Shown piece after piece: positions 20,998-30,920 of a DNA stretch of 64,000 bases. Position numbers and translations under genes: made by a program. The DNA comes from Plantago ovata. Its lineage: Eukaryota; Streptophyta; Magnoliopsida; Lamiales; Plantaginaceae. Position 1 is the first letter of the stretch; each line of letters opens with the position of its first letter. Below the pieces are notes generated by a model, which did not search any database, was not told where the DNA came from, and saw nothing but the letters and a program-made list of their open reading frames with translations. The DNA lies in the NCBI GenBank assembly GCA_028274465.1, contig CM051456.1, positions 45,010,870-45,074,869 of the forward strand, read 5' to 3'.

Positions 20998-23125
20998 ATG
21001 GCACATACACGATCTAAAGGAACACCACTTGCTGATTCAATTGCTGAGATCGACAGAGTCTACCACCAAAGAAGACGACTACTCGAAAGGCGTGCACTAG
21101 AGGAAATAGAGGATACCGATTTCTCTGAATCTCTACACAGTCTTTTCAAGGAAATCGACGGAATGGCAGAAGCTAGACCACTGAAAGCATGGGTTCAACC
21201 CACCAAGGATCGTATGAGGGGACCGGCGATTGTTCTTTCGTCTGCAACTCGAGATCTGGAAATCAAGAACCACGCGTTCCAACAACTTCCGAGGTTCTAT
21301 GGCTTATCAAGGGAAGATGTGATGGGGTACTTGCACGATATCGATGATTTCGTCAACCAACTCCCACGACCCGGAGCTGAAATAACAACGGACGAGTTGA
21401 GGATGAAGGTTTTTGCTATGGGACTTGGCGACAGAGCCAAGTCATGGTTGAGTTCTCTACCAGCAGGCTCGTTGGACACTTCGGAGAAGGTTTTTTCAGC
21501 ATTCATGGAGAAATACTTCCCTCACACCTTGACTACCGCGCTAAAGGCGCAAATCACTGGATTCAAGTAGGACTATGATGAGACCATCTACACCGCGTTT
21601 GAGAGATTCCAAGATCTCATGAACAAGTGCCCTCACCATGGTTTTGAGCTTTCTGACCTAGTCCAACACTTCTACAATGGACTAACCTTCGAGAACCAAC
21701 AAGTGGTGGATTTCCAATGCCGAGGCAATATTTGGGAGGAAACCGCAGAAGCCGTCTGGGCAGTTTTCGAAAGGCTTGCTAAGGGTTCGCAGTTCAAGGA
21801 CCCAAGAGCAATGGTTAGGAGACGTGGACCTGAAGCTCCACCGACTCAAGAAGCCCCAATGTATAGGGGGAATGGGGATCAATTCGAGTGCTTTACCAAC
21901 GAATTGAAGCAAGTCCTCAAGAGCGCCACTGGAACAACTGTTTCAAACGAAGTATGCCGAATATGCAAGAACTATGGGCATGGGGCTCATATGTGTAGAT
22001 CGGAGCTGGCATATGATGATGGCAACTGGGCTCGAGGAGGCGAAGAGGAAACCTTTGCTACGGAGTTTGGTACTCAAGAAGTTGGCTACGGACAAGACGG
22101 TAGGAATCCTCGAGGTGGATTTTGGAGAAGAGGATTCCGAAACAATCAAGGATATGCACCGGCTAACCAAACTTATGGCCCTAACCAAGACCGTAGTAGG
22201 CTAAACTATGGTAATGATCACTGCGAAAACCCCGCTCCGAAAGAGCCACCGAAGTCGAAGTCGGCTCAACTGATGGAGAACTTGCAAAAGATGGTTGATC
22301 ACACCCAAAGTTTTCTCAAACGTTATGAAGAAGATTCCGAGAAGACTAGGGCAAGGCTTGATAGGTTGGAAGAGAGCACTAGGCTTGCCCATCAAAAGAT
22401 GCAAGAGTTGATCGACCGAGGAGCAAGTAGGGAACAAGGCAAACTGCCTAGCAACACTGAGAAGTCGAATTCCATTACATTGGATGGTGATCTACCTGAC
22501 GAAATCACCATCAAGAAGGTTGCTAAGTGCGAGTGTTGCAAGGAGGAACTTCTACAGGCTAAGGAAGAAGAGAAGGACCTTGGTTCTGACGAAAGTGAAG
22601 AGGAGCAAGAGGATCCCGAGCCACTCCCTAAAAGTTTCGATGTTAAGGTAGGGATTGGTGACCTTGAAGATGTCCGTCCCACACTAGACACGGGATCCTA
22701 CTCAAACGTACTCCCTTTAAATGTGTTTGAAAAAAGTAGCCTTGGAAAACTATCTAAGCATAGGGCTATTGTGCAACTGGCGGATGAAAAATGTGTTGGT
22801 CAAGATTGGTGAAGCTTCTGTATACACCAATTTTGTAGTTATGCCGACGTCTGCACCTGGAACGGGGGATGTCATACTCTTAGGGCGAACGTTCTTGACT
22901 AAACTACGCTCCGTGATGGACATCTACCAAAGAACATGCACTGTTGAAGTAGATGGCAAGCAACACGTGTTGCAAGACATATCTGATCCACCTGATCCGC
23001 CTGATATTTCTTTCACTACTCACTACTGTGGTCTTGCGGCCTATATTCTTTCTTATTCACAGGTTCGTGCCATGGAGAGGAGATCAATGAAGGGGAAGTC
23101 TAGTACCCGCACAAAAAAGAGATAG
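20998..23125 (+). pseudogene. Gypsy gag-protease, first type (fossil)
   Basis: The ATG at 20998 gives MAHTRSKGTPLAD, matching the start of the sister copy at 60997. A basic N-terminus is followed by the gag core (QQLPRFYGLSREDVMGYL, DRAKSWLSSLPAGSLD, FMEKYFPHTLTT, LMNKCPHHGFELSDLVQHFYNG). A CCHC zinc knuckle (CRICKNYGHGAHMC) lies at about 21955-21995, followed by a coiled coil. The aspartic protease motif (TLDTGSYSNVLP) lies near 22685, then ILLGRTFLTKLRS. The family product is a Gag-Pro precursor. About two breaks are visible. The stop is near 23125. Confidence 0.88.
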
Positions 23126-23168
23126 GCACAGACAGGAGTCGAGTCAAAGACTTTAAACAATGGCGCTA

Positions 23169-23186
23169 TCCGGGGGGCAACCCGGA
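23169..23186 (+). promoter_or_regulatory. Conserved hairpin after gag-pro
   Basis: The stem TCCGGG / CCCGGA sits inside the conserved context TGGCGCTA ... GGCAACCCGGAG. The same motif follows gag-pro at 63199-63216, and inverted near 49975-50003. Similar GGGAGGCAACCC motifs are widespread downstream of coding regions in plant Athila/Tat-type elements. Confidence 0.75.
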
Positions 23187-23367
23187 GTTTTTATCGCTTT
23201 CTTTACCGCTTTATTGCATGCATTCATTATTGAACTATTTGCTTCTCGTATAAGAATTTGTTCATGTCTGTGTCGTATATGCTTATGTTTGAGTGATATT
23301 TTTCGAGTGTTTTGTTGAAAAATTGGTTTCGGGGATTAAAACCGTATTTTCTAACGAAAGGAACCGT

Positions 23368-23440
23368 CTCCCCGCATCGGGGAGCGGGGGGCGAATTGCC
23401 CCCCATGAGGGGCGAACCGCCCCGCATGGGGCGACTCGTC
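23368..23440 (+). repeat. GC-rich hairpin cluster, internal
   Basis: There are three hairpins in a row: CTCCCCG-CAT-CGGGGAG (23368-23384), a GGGGGGC / GCCCCCC pair (23386-23404), and GGGGCG-AAC-CGCCCC (23409-23423). A weaker GGGGCGACTCGTCCC copy follows. This is the type B counterpart of the tandem arrays at 11055 and 49565. Confidence 0.8.
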
Positions 23441-23676
23441 CCACGGCTCCAGTAAGTCAAAAACGCGAATTTCTTCCTCTTTACCTCATTTTCTTCATAT
23501 CTTCATCATTCCTCCTCCCCAAAAACCGAAAATCGCGATTTTACCTTCAAAATCTCATAACTTCTTCATTTCTTGACCAAATTTAGTGTTCTTTAGCTTG
23601 AATCGAAGCCTATTACGTGATCTATCTTTTCATTCGAACAGATTTCGTCCTAATGCATTAGATTCTCAGATCTGAG

Positions 23677-24218
23677 GTATCTTATTATGAACCCTAATTT
23701 TTGAATTTGGGGGTTTTCTAATTTGAGCTTCAATTATGCTTATTTGATGCATGGGTAGGTTGTTTGTGTGTCTAGAAGTGTTATTTACTATCAATTGCAT
23801 GCTCAATTATGCTTGGATTGTTGATTTGGGAATTTTGCTACTAGATGATATATCTTGTTATGCAATATGTCTTTATCTTTGATTTCTTGCATATGATTGT
23901 GTTTATTGGTGTAATGATGTTGGATTTGATGGTAGAATGCTTAATTGTTGAGTTTGAGGATTTATGATGCTAGAATTTTTCGCTACTATGGTATGAATTG
24001 AGCCTTGTTATCTAGGATATTGGTTGTCTAGTAAGAGCATAATGTGATGTATTGCTTGTAATAGTTACATTGGTATGTTGCATGATGAAGAAGCTAGGCT
24101 AGACATTAAAGGTTTGGGGAGCTCGATTGTTGATTTTATCACTTGTGTGTTTCGTTCTTACACTAGCATATGCATGAGTCTGTTTTGTGTCATACGAGGT
24201 ACTAACTGTTGTTTGTAG
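23677..24218 (+). other. Intron-like segment
   Basis: Donor CTGAG|GTAT, a T-rich body typical of plant introns, the perfect branch-like TACTAAC at 24200-24206, and the acceptor TTTGTAG|GAACC, followed 4-5 nt later by an ATG at 24224. The donor context is conserved in the sister elements (63759; 58931 on the minus strand). The distance from branch to acceptor is short (about 13 nt), which weakens the call. Athila-type elements are known to express their env-region gene from spliced RNA, so a spliced 3' transcript is plausible. Confidence 0.45.
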
Positions 24219-25665
24219 GAACCATGCCAAGGGAAAGGAGCATTCCCGTAGGATTTCTATGAAGTATTGGAGGGGGATCGATTACAACCATGTCAAGAAG
24301 AGTGACCTCGTTAGATGTGCGTTCGAGCAAGGGGTTTTGCAACAACGTCGTGGATTATCCAAGAGGAGGAGCTAGAATACACTTGGATTAAGGACTCCTA
24401 TGCCGATTCATGCACCACCGAAGGGATAGAAACCATTATTACGTCAGCAATCCATCACAAGGACTGCAAAGTTCATGGGAACTGGAAGGCACCGGGACAT
24501 TCTCGCCGCGACGGATTCAAACTTGAGTTCGCAGTTGCTAGAAGGTTCCGAAGCGCTAGCTTGGTTCCAAAACATAATGACATGGGTACCCGGCCCCTCT
24601 TAGGGGTACCCCTTGACTGCCTCTAAAGGGAGCATCATATAGACATCGGGAGCATCAACTGTAGAGAATGTGGTCGACATAGGAAAAAACGGAAAACAAC
24701 CTCTGAATATCCGAGCAGCTTGTTGTAACCTCCACGGGGTGTAAAACATTGGAGAGGGAGGTTCTGATACCACTGCCCTTTCCCCTTCAATAGTTCACAA
24801 CCTGTTGGAGAGATACCGGGTGGAAGATTCCATATAGAGGCGGCCAATCTTGAAGATTCCCTTCGACACTGCAACTCTACTAGTGACGATGTGCGTGACA
24901 GTAGTGACAATGAAGACAATAGGGACAATGATGATACAGATGGTTGAATTGGTCCTATCCGATCTACCGATGGAACTACCGCCACTACCACAAGTCCCGA
25001 TGATCATATATAAGGCTCCCACAGCAGTCCCAATAACTCACAAGCAGCACACTCAGCCGACCGAGGCCAAACCATGGGGTAACATCTAGTATCACATCTT
25101 ATTTCCTCATTTTCTTACTGCTAGGGCTAGCGTTAATTTCATGAGGGGGGATGGGATTTAAGTGATCTAGTATTGTTAGCTTGGAGCTTGGTATTGGTAG
25201 GATGAGTATAGTACCTCGCATGTTTTATCCGTCTGCATTTGCATTTGCACGTTTACTGCTTTCTTAGATTTTTAGGTTGCATTCACTACATTCATCCTAG
25301 GATAGTCTTGCATGTTTTATATGGAGTTTATTGCCGAATTTTTTGAACTTTTTTATTGGGTAGATCAACTAACTATGCCATTAATCGTATGCCTCATCTC
25401 TATGAATGTGTTTGAGGTTTTTCTCGCTTGGCTTGTCACATTTATGTATTGCACTTAGTTAAGCTTGGTAGTCTCGACATCACTTAGTGGTGTTTTCTCT
25501 ACTGTGGTTCACGAAGGCCTTTATAATAGGATGATGCATGTTAGGGTCTTAGGGTTGTTTTTCGGAGTAATTATGTACCTAAGAGGCAACAAGTCTTCAC
25601 CATGCTTTGAGATTGCTAAATACCTAGGAAGGAGATAGTGTGAGGTTGTGTGATCCTTTGTTTAT

Positions 25666-25698
25666 AACCTATTCTTCCGAATAGGTTTGGGGAGGGGG
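25666..25698 (+). promoter_or_regulatory. Conserved hairpin 1 with PPT-like flank
   Basis: AACCTATTC-TTCC-GAATAGGTT has a perfect 9-bp stem. It runs into TGGGGAGGGGG and so makes a second copy of the PPT sequence GGTTTGGGGAG about 900 bp upstream of the true PPT. Confidence 0.8.
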
Positions 25699-25780
25699 TT
25701 ACACCATCATTAGACTTGTTTTCGTTTTTTCATTTCCGTATCGTGAGTTTATTTTTCCTTTTCCGTAAATTTTGTACTCC

Positions 25781-25810
25781 AACCTATTCTTTCGAATAGG
25801 TTTGGGGAAG
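25781..25810 (+). promoter_or_regulatory. Conserved hairpin 2 with PPT-like flank
   Basis: AACCTATTC-TTTC-GAATAGGTT is followed by TGGGGAAG. It lies 115 bp after the first hairpin and directly before the long purine tract. Confidence 0.8.
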
Positions 25811-25844
25811 TCGTGTGAGTCATTTTCTCTCTTTTTTATGCTAC

Positions 25845-25990
25845 TGCTGGCTAGAAAAAAATCGAAAAAAAAGAAAGAAAAAAAATTCCAGAAAAAAAAA
25901 GAGAAAAAGAGAAAAAAAGAATCTGGAAAGGAAAAAAAGAAGAAAAAAAGACCCCAAAAAAGCAAAGAAGGGTCCAAAAAAGAAGCAATA
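25845..25990 (+). repeat. Long purine tract with embedded TTCCAG/CTGGAA arms
   Basis: The tract is almost pure A/G for about 140 nt, interrupted by TTCCAG (about 25887) and CTGGAA (about 25923), which are inverted. The minus-strand elements show the matching T-rich tract at 10130-10195, 35640-35740, 48600-48685 and 57785-57880, often with the same inverted arms. Confidence 0.75.
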
Positions 25991-26585
25991 TAGCAATTAG
26001 CAAAGTGTTGTGTCTCATTTTCCAATTCTTGTAATGTTCGTAATCGTGTTGTAATTTTCTATTTTTTATCTTTTTTGTCTTGAGTGTCATCTGTTCTAGA
26101 CCACCCTCGTCCTGCCATTCAGGAAGTGGTGAATAGCTTAAGACTTTACTTGAGAGATGGGTAGAATAGGGGAGTGTTATCTTTTATAGGGAACCCTCCT
26201 TCGTTTGATGAGAGCCAGTACTGGTTCGACCTCTTTGAGGGAAAGTCTTAACATGGTGGAACAGCAGTAAGTCCTCAGTTTCATAGGCACGGGACAACCA
26301 TTCGTATCTTAGCATGCTTCATTACGTCGTCACTGACTAGGTCCAGGTAGAGAATGTTCCGAGAGACTATCTTGTCTTGACATAAGTGCTTATGTGGATG
26401 TGTATAAGTCAATCGAGATATTTTCAACCTATAATCATGCTTTGATTTATATTGTTTTTGTTCATATGTTTTTTGGTAAATTCAGTAGATTAGTTCATTT
26501 TATTTGGCATGAGACTCCATTTTGTGTCTTGCATTGTTTTTTGTATTAGAGTCTAGCTTAGTTGCTTGAGGACAAGCAAAGGTTC

Positions 26586-26598
26586 GGTTTGGGGAGTT
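26586..26598 (+). promoter_or_regulatory. Polypurine tract
   Basis: GGTTTGGGGAGTT lies directly before the 3' LTR, preceded by GAGGACAAGCAAAGG. Confidence 0.88.
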
Positions 26599-28011
26599 TG
26601 ATGAATGTGTATTTGACACTTTCATTTTAGTCTTTTTCACCTATTTTAGCTATCCTCTATGTTAATTTAGCTATATTTTAGTACATTTTATTAGAATAGT
26701 GTCACGTTTCCCTTTAGATTTTATTTTACAGGTTTTGGTTGAAAAATGAGGATTTCCGACCAATTATATTGAAGTTGACAAGGAATTGGTGTTCCAGAAG
26801 CCTATTTGGAGTATCTGAAGGTTTCCGGATAGGATTTGGAGTCTAGGGGTCGAATCTGGAGGTTAGAAGGCCACTAGAAGTCAGAAACCGAGTCCGAAAA
26901 GGGGAAGAAATCCAAAAACGCGTCGAAAACGCGGAATTCCGCGAAAAATACTCCCGGGCGAACCGCCCGGGATGTGGGGCGAACCGCCCCACACTTATTC
27001 GAGGCCTATATATAGTTGCTCAGTTTTTCTCCGAAATTCATACTTTTCCAGACCTACTCTCTCACCTTTCTCTGTAGTTTTAGGTAGGGAATTCCCAGAG
27101 CCTGTTTTGGGGGTTCGTAGCTTAGGGGACACTTTTTCATAGCAGATTGGAGCTTGTAGGATCGTAATTCTTCGGAGATTGACAACCTTCGGTAACATTG
27201 TATCTTACAGTTTATTCTACTTATTTTAATATATCTTTCAACATGTTTTCTTCTATGATTTCTGTTGATTGCATGCCTATTATGAGTAGCTAAACTTATC
27301 GTTGGTGGTAGTATGTGAATTCTTAGCGAAGGGAAGATAATCATGCTAATGGCTATATCGCGCATTATACTCCGTGTTATTGCTTTATTTCGTTGATCAC
27401 GGTCAGCCTAAATTCTCGTATGTTGTATTAATTATTATGCACAATTGGACCCTCGTCGACCTATGCGCATGTTTATCTTCGTAGTGTTGAATAATTACGG
27501 AACACAATAGGACAATAGTGATTGACTTGTCAGTACCTTTATCTTCGTAGTGCTTAATAATTGCAACAGGACATTAGATTGATCAAATATCTCCATGCAA
27601 GACCGAGGAATTTACGCATGATTATCGACCTGTTATGCTTTGAAGGATCATACTATCACCAATCTGATAGTGTATATGTCCTAGAGACAGTCCTTACTAA
27701 GGGCATGGTGCCCTTATAGAGGGCATATATGTACTATTACACAGGTCAACGTAATATAATATATGTTTGTTGCATTTTACTATTGAGTATTGCTTTCATA
27801 TTTATATTATCTGTTAGAAAAACTCCTTGCTTTACCGATTGTTGTTTTTATATTCTCTAGTTAAATAGATAAAGCTAGTTATAATCCTGAGAGAACGACA
27901 CTCGAGGTCATTCTACTGCTACACTACGGTTTTCATTGTAGTTGTGAATTGCCTTTGGCTAAATAACAAATTTATTTGCTTGAACCGGAACTGACAAACT
28001 CGCGTTCATCA
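26599..28011 (+). repeat. Gypsy 3' LTR, type B, with foreign patch
   Basis: It is 1413 bp against 1271 bp for the 5' LTR. The extra 142 bp is a patch of copia LTR (about 27665-27809). Outside the patch the two LTRs differ at only a small number of bases. The hairpins are at 26953-26992 and the TATA box at 27006-27015. Confidence 0.93.
27665..27809 (+). repeat. Copia LTR fragment inside the gypsy 3' LTR
   Basis: It begins TGATAGTGTATATGTCC, the exact first bases of the copia LTR, and follows about 145 nt of it, but in the opposite orientation to the surrounding copia element. It differs from the local copia LTRs at roughly 8-10 sites, so it seems to come from another copy. It replaces about 3-4 bp of the gypsy LTR. 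Confidence 0.88.
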
Positions 28012-28016
28012 ATATG

Positions 28017-29405
28017 CCACATCGGGCCTTGTGCAATTCATTGCATACATTATAGACCCTACTGTCAAAGCATAGGCCACACGACGCATTGCATTTCTTT
28101 CTTCATCAGTTATAGGACTATCCTTAACTGATAATACAATCCCATGCCTAGCTGGGAGAAAGCCTCTCTTTGAGTCGTCCATCTTATAACGCTTCAGTAT
28201 TTTGTCGATGTAGGTGGACTGTGTCAATCCTAACATCCTCTTGGTCCTATCTCTATAGATCTTGATCCCTAGGATGTAGTTCACTTCACCCAAGTCCTTC
28301 ATTGAGAAGGTACTTGATAACCAAACTTTAATCTCTTCTAGCATAGAGACATTGTTTCCCATGATCAAAATGTCATCAACATAGATGATCATGAAAGCTA
28401 CTCCCTTGTCGCTGTGCCTAGTGTAGACACAGGGATCTTCCTTGCTTCTGATGAAATCAAACGATTTGACAGCTTCATCAAAGCGGATATTCCAGCTCCT
28501 AGACGCTTGCTTTAGCCCATAGATGGATCTTTGTAATTTGCATATAGCAGTCGGCCTGGTTTTACTAATAAAACCTTCCGGCTGTACCATATAGACCTCT
28601 TCCTCAAGCCATTGAGGAAGACAGTCTTTACATCCATCTGCCAGATCTCATAATCATAGTAGGCAGCTATCGCAAGTAGAATTCGAATGGACTTCAATTT
28701 TGCTACCGGTGAAAAGGTTTCATCGTAATCGATGCCATACCTTTGCGTGTAGCCTTTCGCCACAAGTCTAGCCTTGTGCGTTTGTACCTTGCCATCGGCA
28801 TCTGTCTTTCGTTTAAAGACCCATTTGCACCCAATAGGTCTAACCCCTTGGGGCAAGTCTATCAAGTTCCAAACTTGGTTCAGGTACATGGAGTCCATTT
28901 CCAATTCCATGGCCTCTTGCCATTTGTCTGAGTCAATATCAATTATTGCCTCTTTGTAGGTCTCGGGATGTTCTCGATCTGATAAGCCGACATCAAGTTC
29001 ACTGATGTCTTCTATCATAAAGCTTTGCTTCTGAGGTCCTTTTAGGATCCTCTTCGACCTACGAAGCTCGACTGTTTCTGGTGCTTTTCGTTTCTGGCTT
29101 CGTGTAACACGAACATTATCAGTGGGCACTGATGCAGCTGGTCGCGCCATGCGACCCTGTTCCCTAGCGGGAGGCTGCTCTTGTGCAACTCGTTTCACAG
29201 TTTGATTGACAACGAGTTCTATCGGTGTGGTTTCAACTGTTGATCTAATCATAGGACTCCCACTGACTATGACATGCCTAGCAAGTGTCATATCATTACC
29301 CTTGTCTGCTTCGAAAGCTCCCACTGAACTTGAGTCGAAATTAGAAGATTTAGAGAACTCATGTTCGCGCGTGTCAAAGTCTTGAATTTCTTCAAGTTCT
29401 ATCAT
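28017..29405 (-). pseudogene. Copia reverse transcriptase region (fossil)
   Basis: The sense frame shows the copia RT blocks: WQEAMELEMDSM, NQVWNLIDLPQGVRPIGCKW, VQTHKARLVAKGYTQ, YDETFSPVAKLKSIRILLAI and QMDVKTVFLNG. The catalytic FMIIYVDDILIMGN then follows, and after it DLGEVNYILGIKI. It is preceded by the variable linker rich in charged residues. RT copies element RNA into DNA in the particle. It has several breaks and ends at the nested gypsy. Confidence 0.9.
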
Positions 29406-29432
29406 GTCATCTAACCTCTCTTCTTCGAGGTA

Positions 29433-30866
29433 CTATGCTTCTAAAAACTTGACGTTTCTAGATACTATCACCTTGTGATCTTCAGCATGATAGAATTCAT
29501 AGCCTCTCGTCTGACGAGAATAGCCTATGAAATATACTTTGACACCCTTGACATCTAACTTATCAGTGAGCATCAGTTTGACTATCGCAGGATAGCCCCA
29601 AGGTCTAAGATAGCCCAGTGAGGGCTTCATTCCCTTCCATAACTCATAAGGAGTTTTCTCCACTGATTTAGATGGTACACGGTTCAGAATGTAGATTGCA
29701 GTTTGTAGTGCATATCCCCATAAATATTTTGGAAGAGTCGAGAATCGAATCATTGATCTCACCATGTCTAACAGGGTTCGATTCCTTCTCTCAGACACAC
29801 TATTCAATTGTGGTGTTCCAGGAGGGGTCCATTGCGATTGAATTCCATTTTCCTTCTAGTAGTCGATAAATTTTTCACTAAGGTATTCACCTCCTCGACC
29901 TGATCGAAGAGTGACTATCCTTAGGTTCAATTCATTCTCGACCTCATTCCTAAACTCCTTGAATTTCCCAAAGGTCTCGGATTCATTCTTCGTAAGAGAA
30001 ATATATCCATACCTTGAGAAATCGTCAGTAAAGGTAACGAAGTAAGGATAACCCCCACGCGCATGGACTTTAAAAGGTCCACACACATCGCTATGTATGA
30101 GCTCTAAGCAGCGAGTGGCACGAACACCTTGTCCAACAAAAGGTTTGTTCGTCATCTTACCCTTAACACATGATTCGCATGTACCATATGATTCAAAATC
30201 AAATGGTTCTAAGTAGTCCAACTTCCTTAGTCTTTGAATCCGTGTTTCATTGATATGGCCTAGCCGACAATGCCATAGATAAGATGGATTATTCTTCCTA
30301 CTTGAAGACGGTTGTTTGTTATGCATTTGAAATAAAGGTAGACTACTTTGCAAAATATATAAACCATTCTCTAAGCGAGCTTTTCCATAATACTGGTCAT
30401 TTAATGAAAAATGACAAGTATTATTAGCAAATCGAAAGGAAAAACCCAAATTGTCCAACAATGGAATGAAAATAATATTTCTGACAATGGATGGAACAAA
30501 ATAAACGTTATCAAGTTCCAAACATTGTCCTGATGGTAAATCTATCTTGCAGCGTCCAACGCGTTTGGCTTCAACTGGATTGTTGTTCCCAACATACAAG
30601 TCGATTTCACCTTGCTTGACTAGCCTGTGTTCAATGAGCCCCTGCACATTATTACAAATGTGCGAGCCACAGGCCGTATCTAATACCCAACCATTGGAGT
30701 CAAAAGTAGTCATGTTCATTTCAATAACAAACATACCTGAGCTAGAAGCCCGCGGCTTCTTAGCTTGATCTGCCCTTAGCTTAGGGCAAACTTTCTTCCA
30801 ATGCCCTTTCTGCTTACAGAAAAGACATTCATCTGTGCGTACCGTTCCGCTTCTCTTGAACTTCAT
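29433..30866 (-). pseudogene. Copia zinc knuckle, protease and integrase region (fossil)
   Basis: In sense order: a CCHC knuckle (CLFCKQKGHWKKVC), the protease motif VLDTACGSHIC, the pre-integrase HHCC finger (LWHCRLGHINETRI, CESCVKGK), the integrase core with SDVCGPFKV and VTFTDDFSRYGYI, the block GGEYLSEKFI, and the final [15 protein letters not shown]. The order gag-protease-integrase-RT is the copia signature. There are a few breaks. Confidence 0.9.
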
Positions 30867-30920
30867 TTTCTGGTTCAGACGCTTAGGCTTATCACTCGAA
30901 GTGTTAGCCTTGGCTCCCGA

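Larger units (their letters stand above)
23460..26585 (+). other. Gypsy 3' noncoding region (about 3.1 kb)
   Basis: No convincing gene is present. It starts with a pyrimidine-rich leader-like stretch, then a T-rich intron-like segment (23677-24218), then a short region with weak coding potential (24224-24626). After that come conserved 3' blocks: an AACCTATTC hairpin pair, a polypurine tract and a CCATTCAGGAAGTGG-type motif near the PPT. The first part has counterparts at 58450-59130 (inverted) and 63540-64000. Confidence 0.7.
19582..28011 (+). mobile_element. Type B gypsy, gag-protease only, full-ended
   Basis: This is a plus-strand gypsy with both LTRs, PBS, gag-pro, long 3' noncoding DNA and PPT, flanked by the 5-bp target duplication ATATG (19577-19581 and 28012-28016). 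It sits in the pol gene of the copia element. No reverse transcriptase or integrase is present between gag-pro and the 3' LTR, so it is a non-autonomous element that would need enzymes in trans. The LTRs are almost identical apart from one patch in the 3' LTR, making it the youngest insertion in the window. The coding part has about two breaks. Confidence 0.9.

Noticed and set aside
23368-23440. CRISPR-like array of short palindromic repeats
   Set aside because: The repeats are adjacent hairpins without unique spacers of constant length, and the context is a plant retroelement.
24187-24375. Small independent gene in the gypsy 3' region
   Set aside because: No recognisable domain, no conserved start across copies, and it lies inside a retroelement. 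Kept only as a weak coding signal.
25772-26000. Lys-rich ORFs over the purine tract
   Set aside because: They are a by-product of an A/G-rich tract in any frame.
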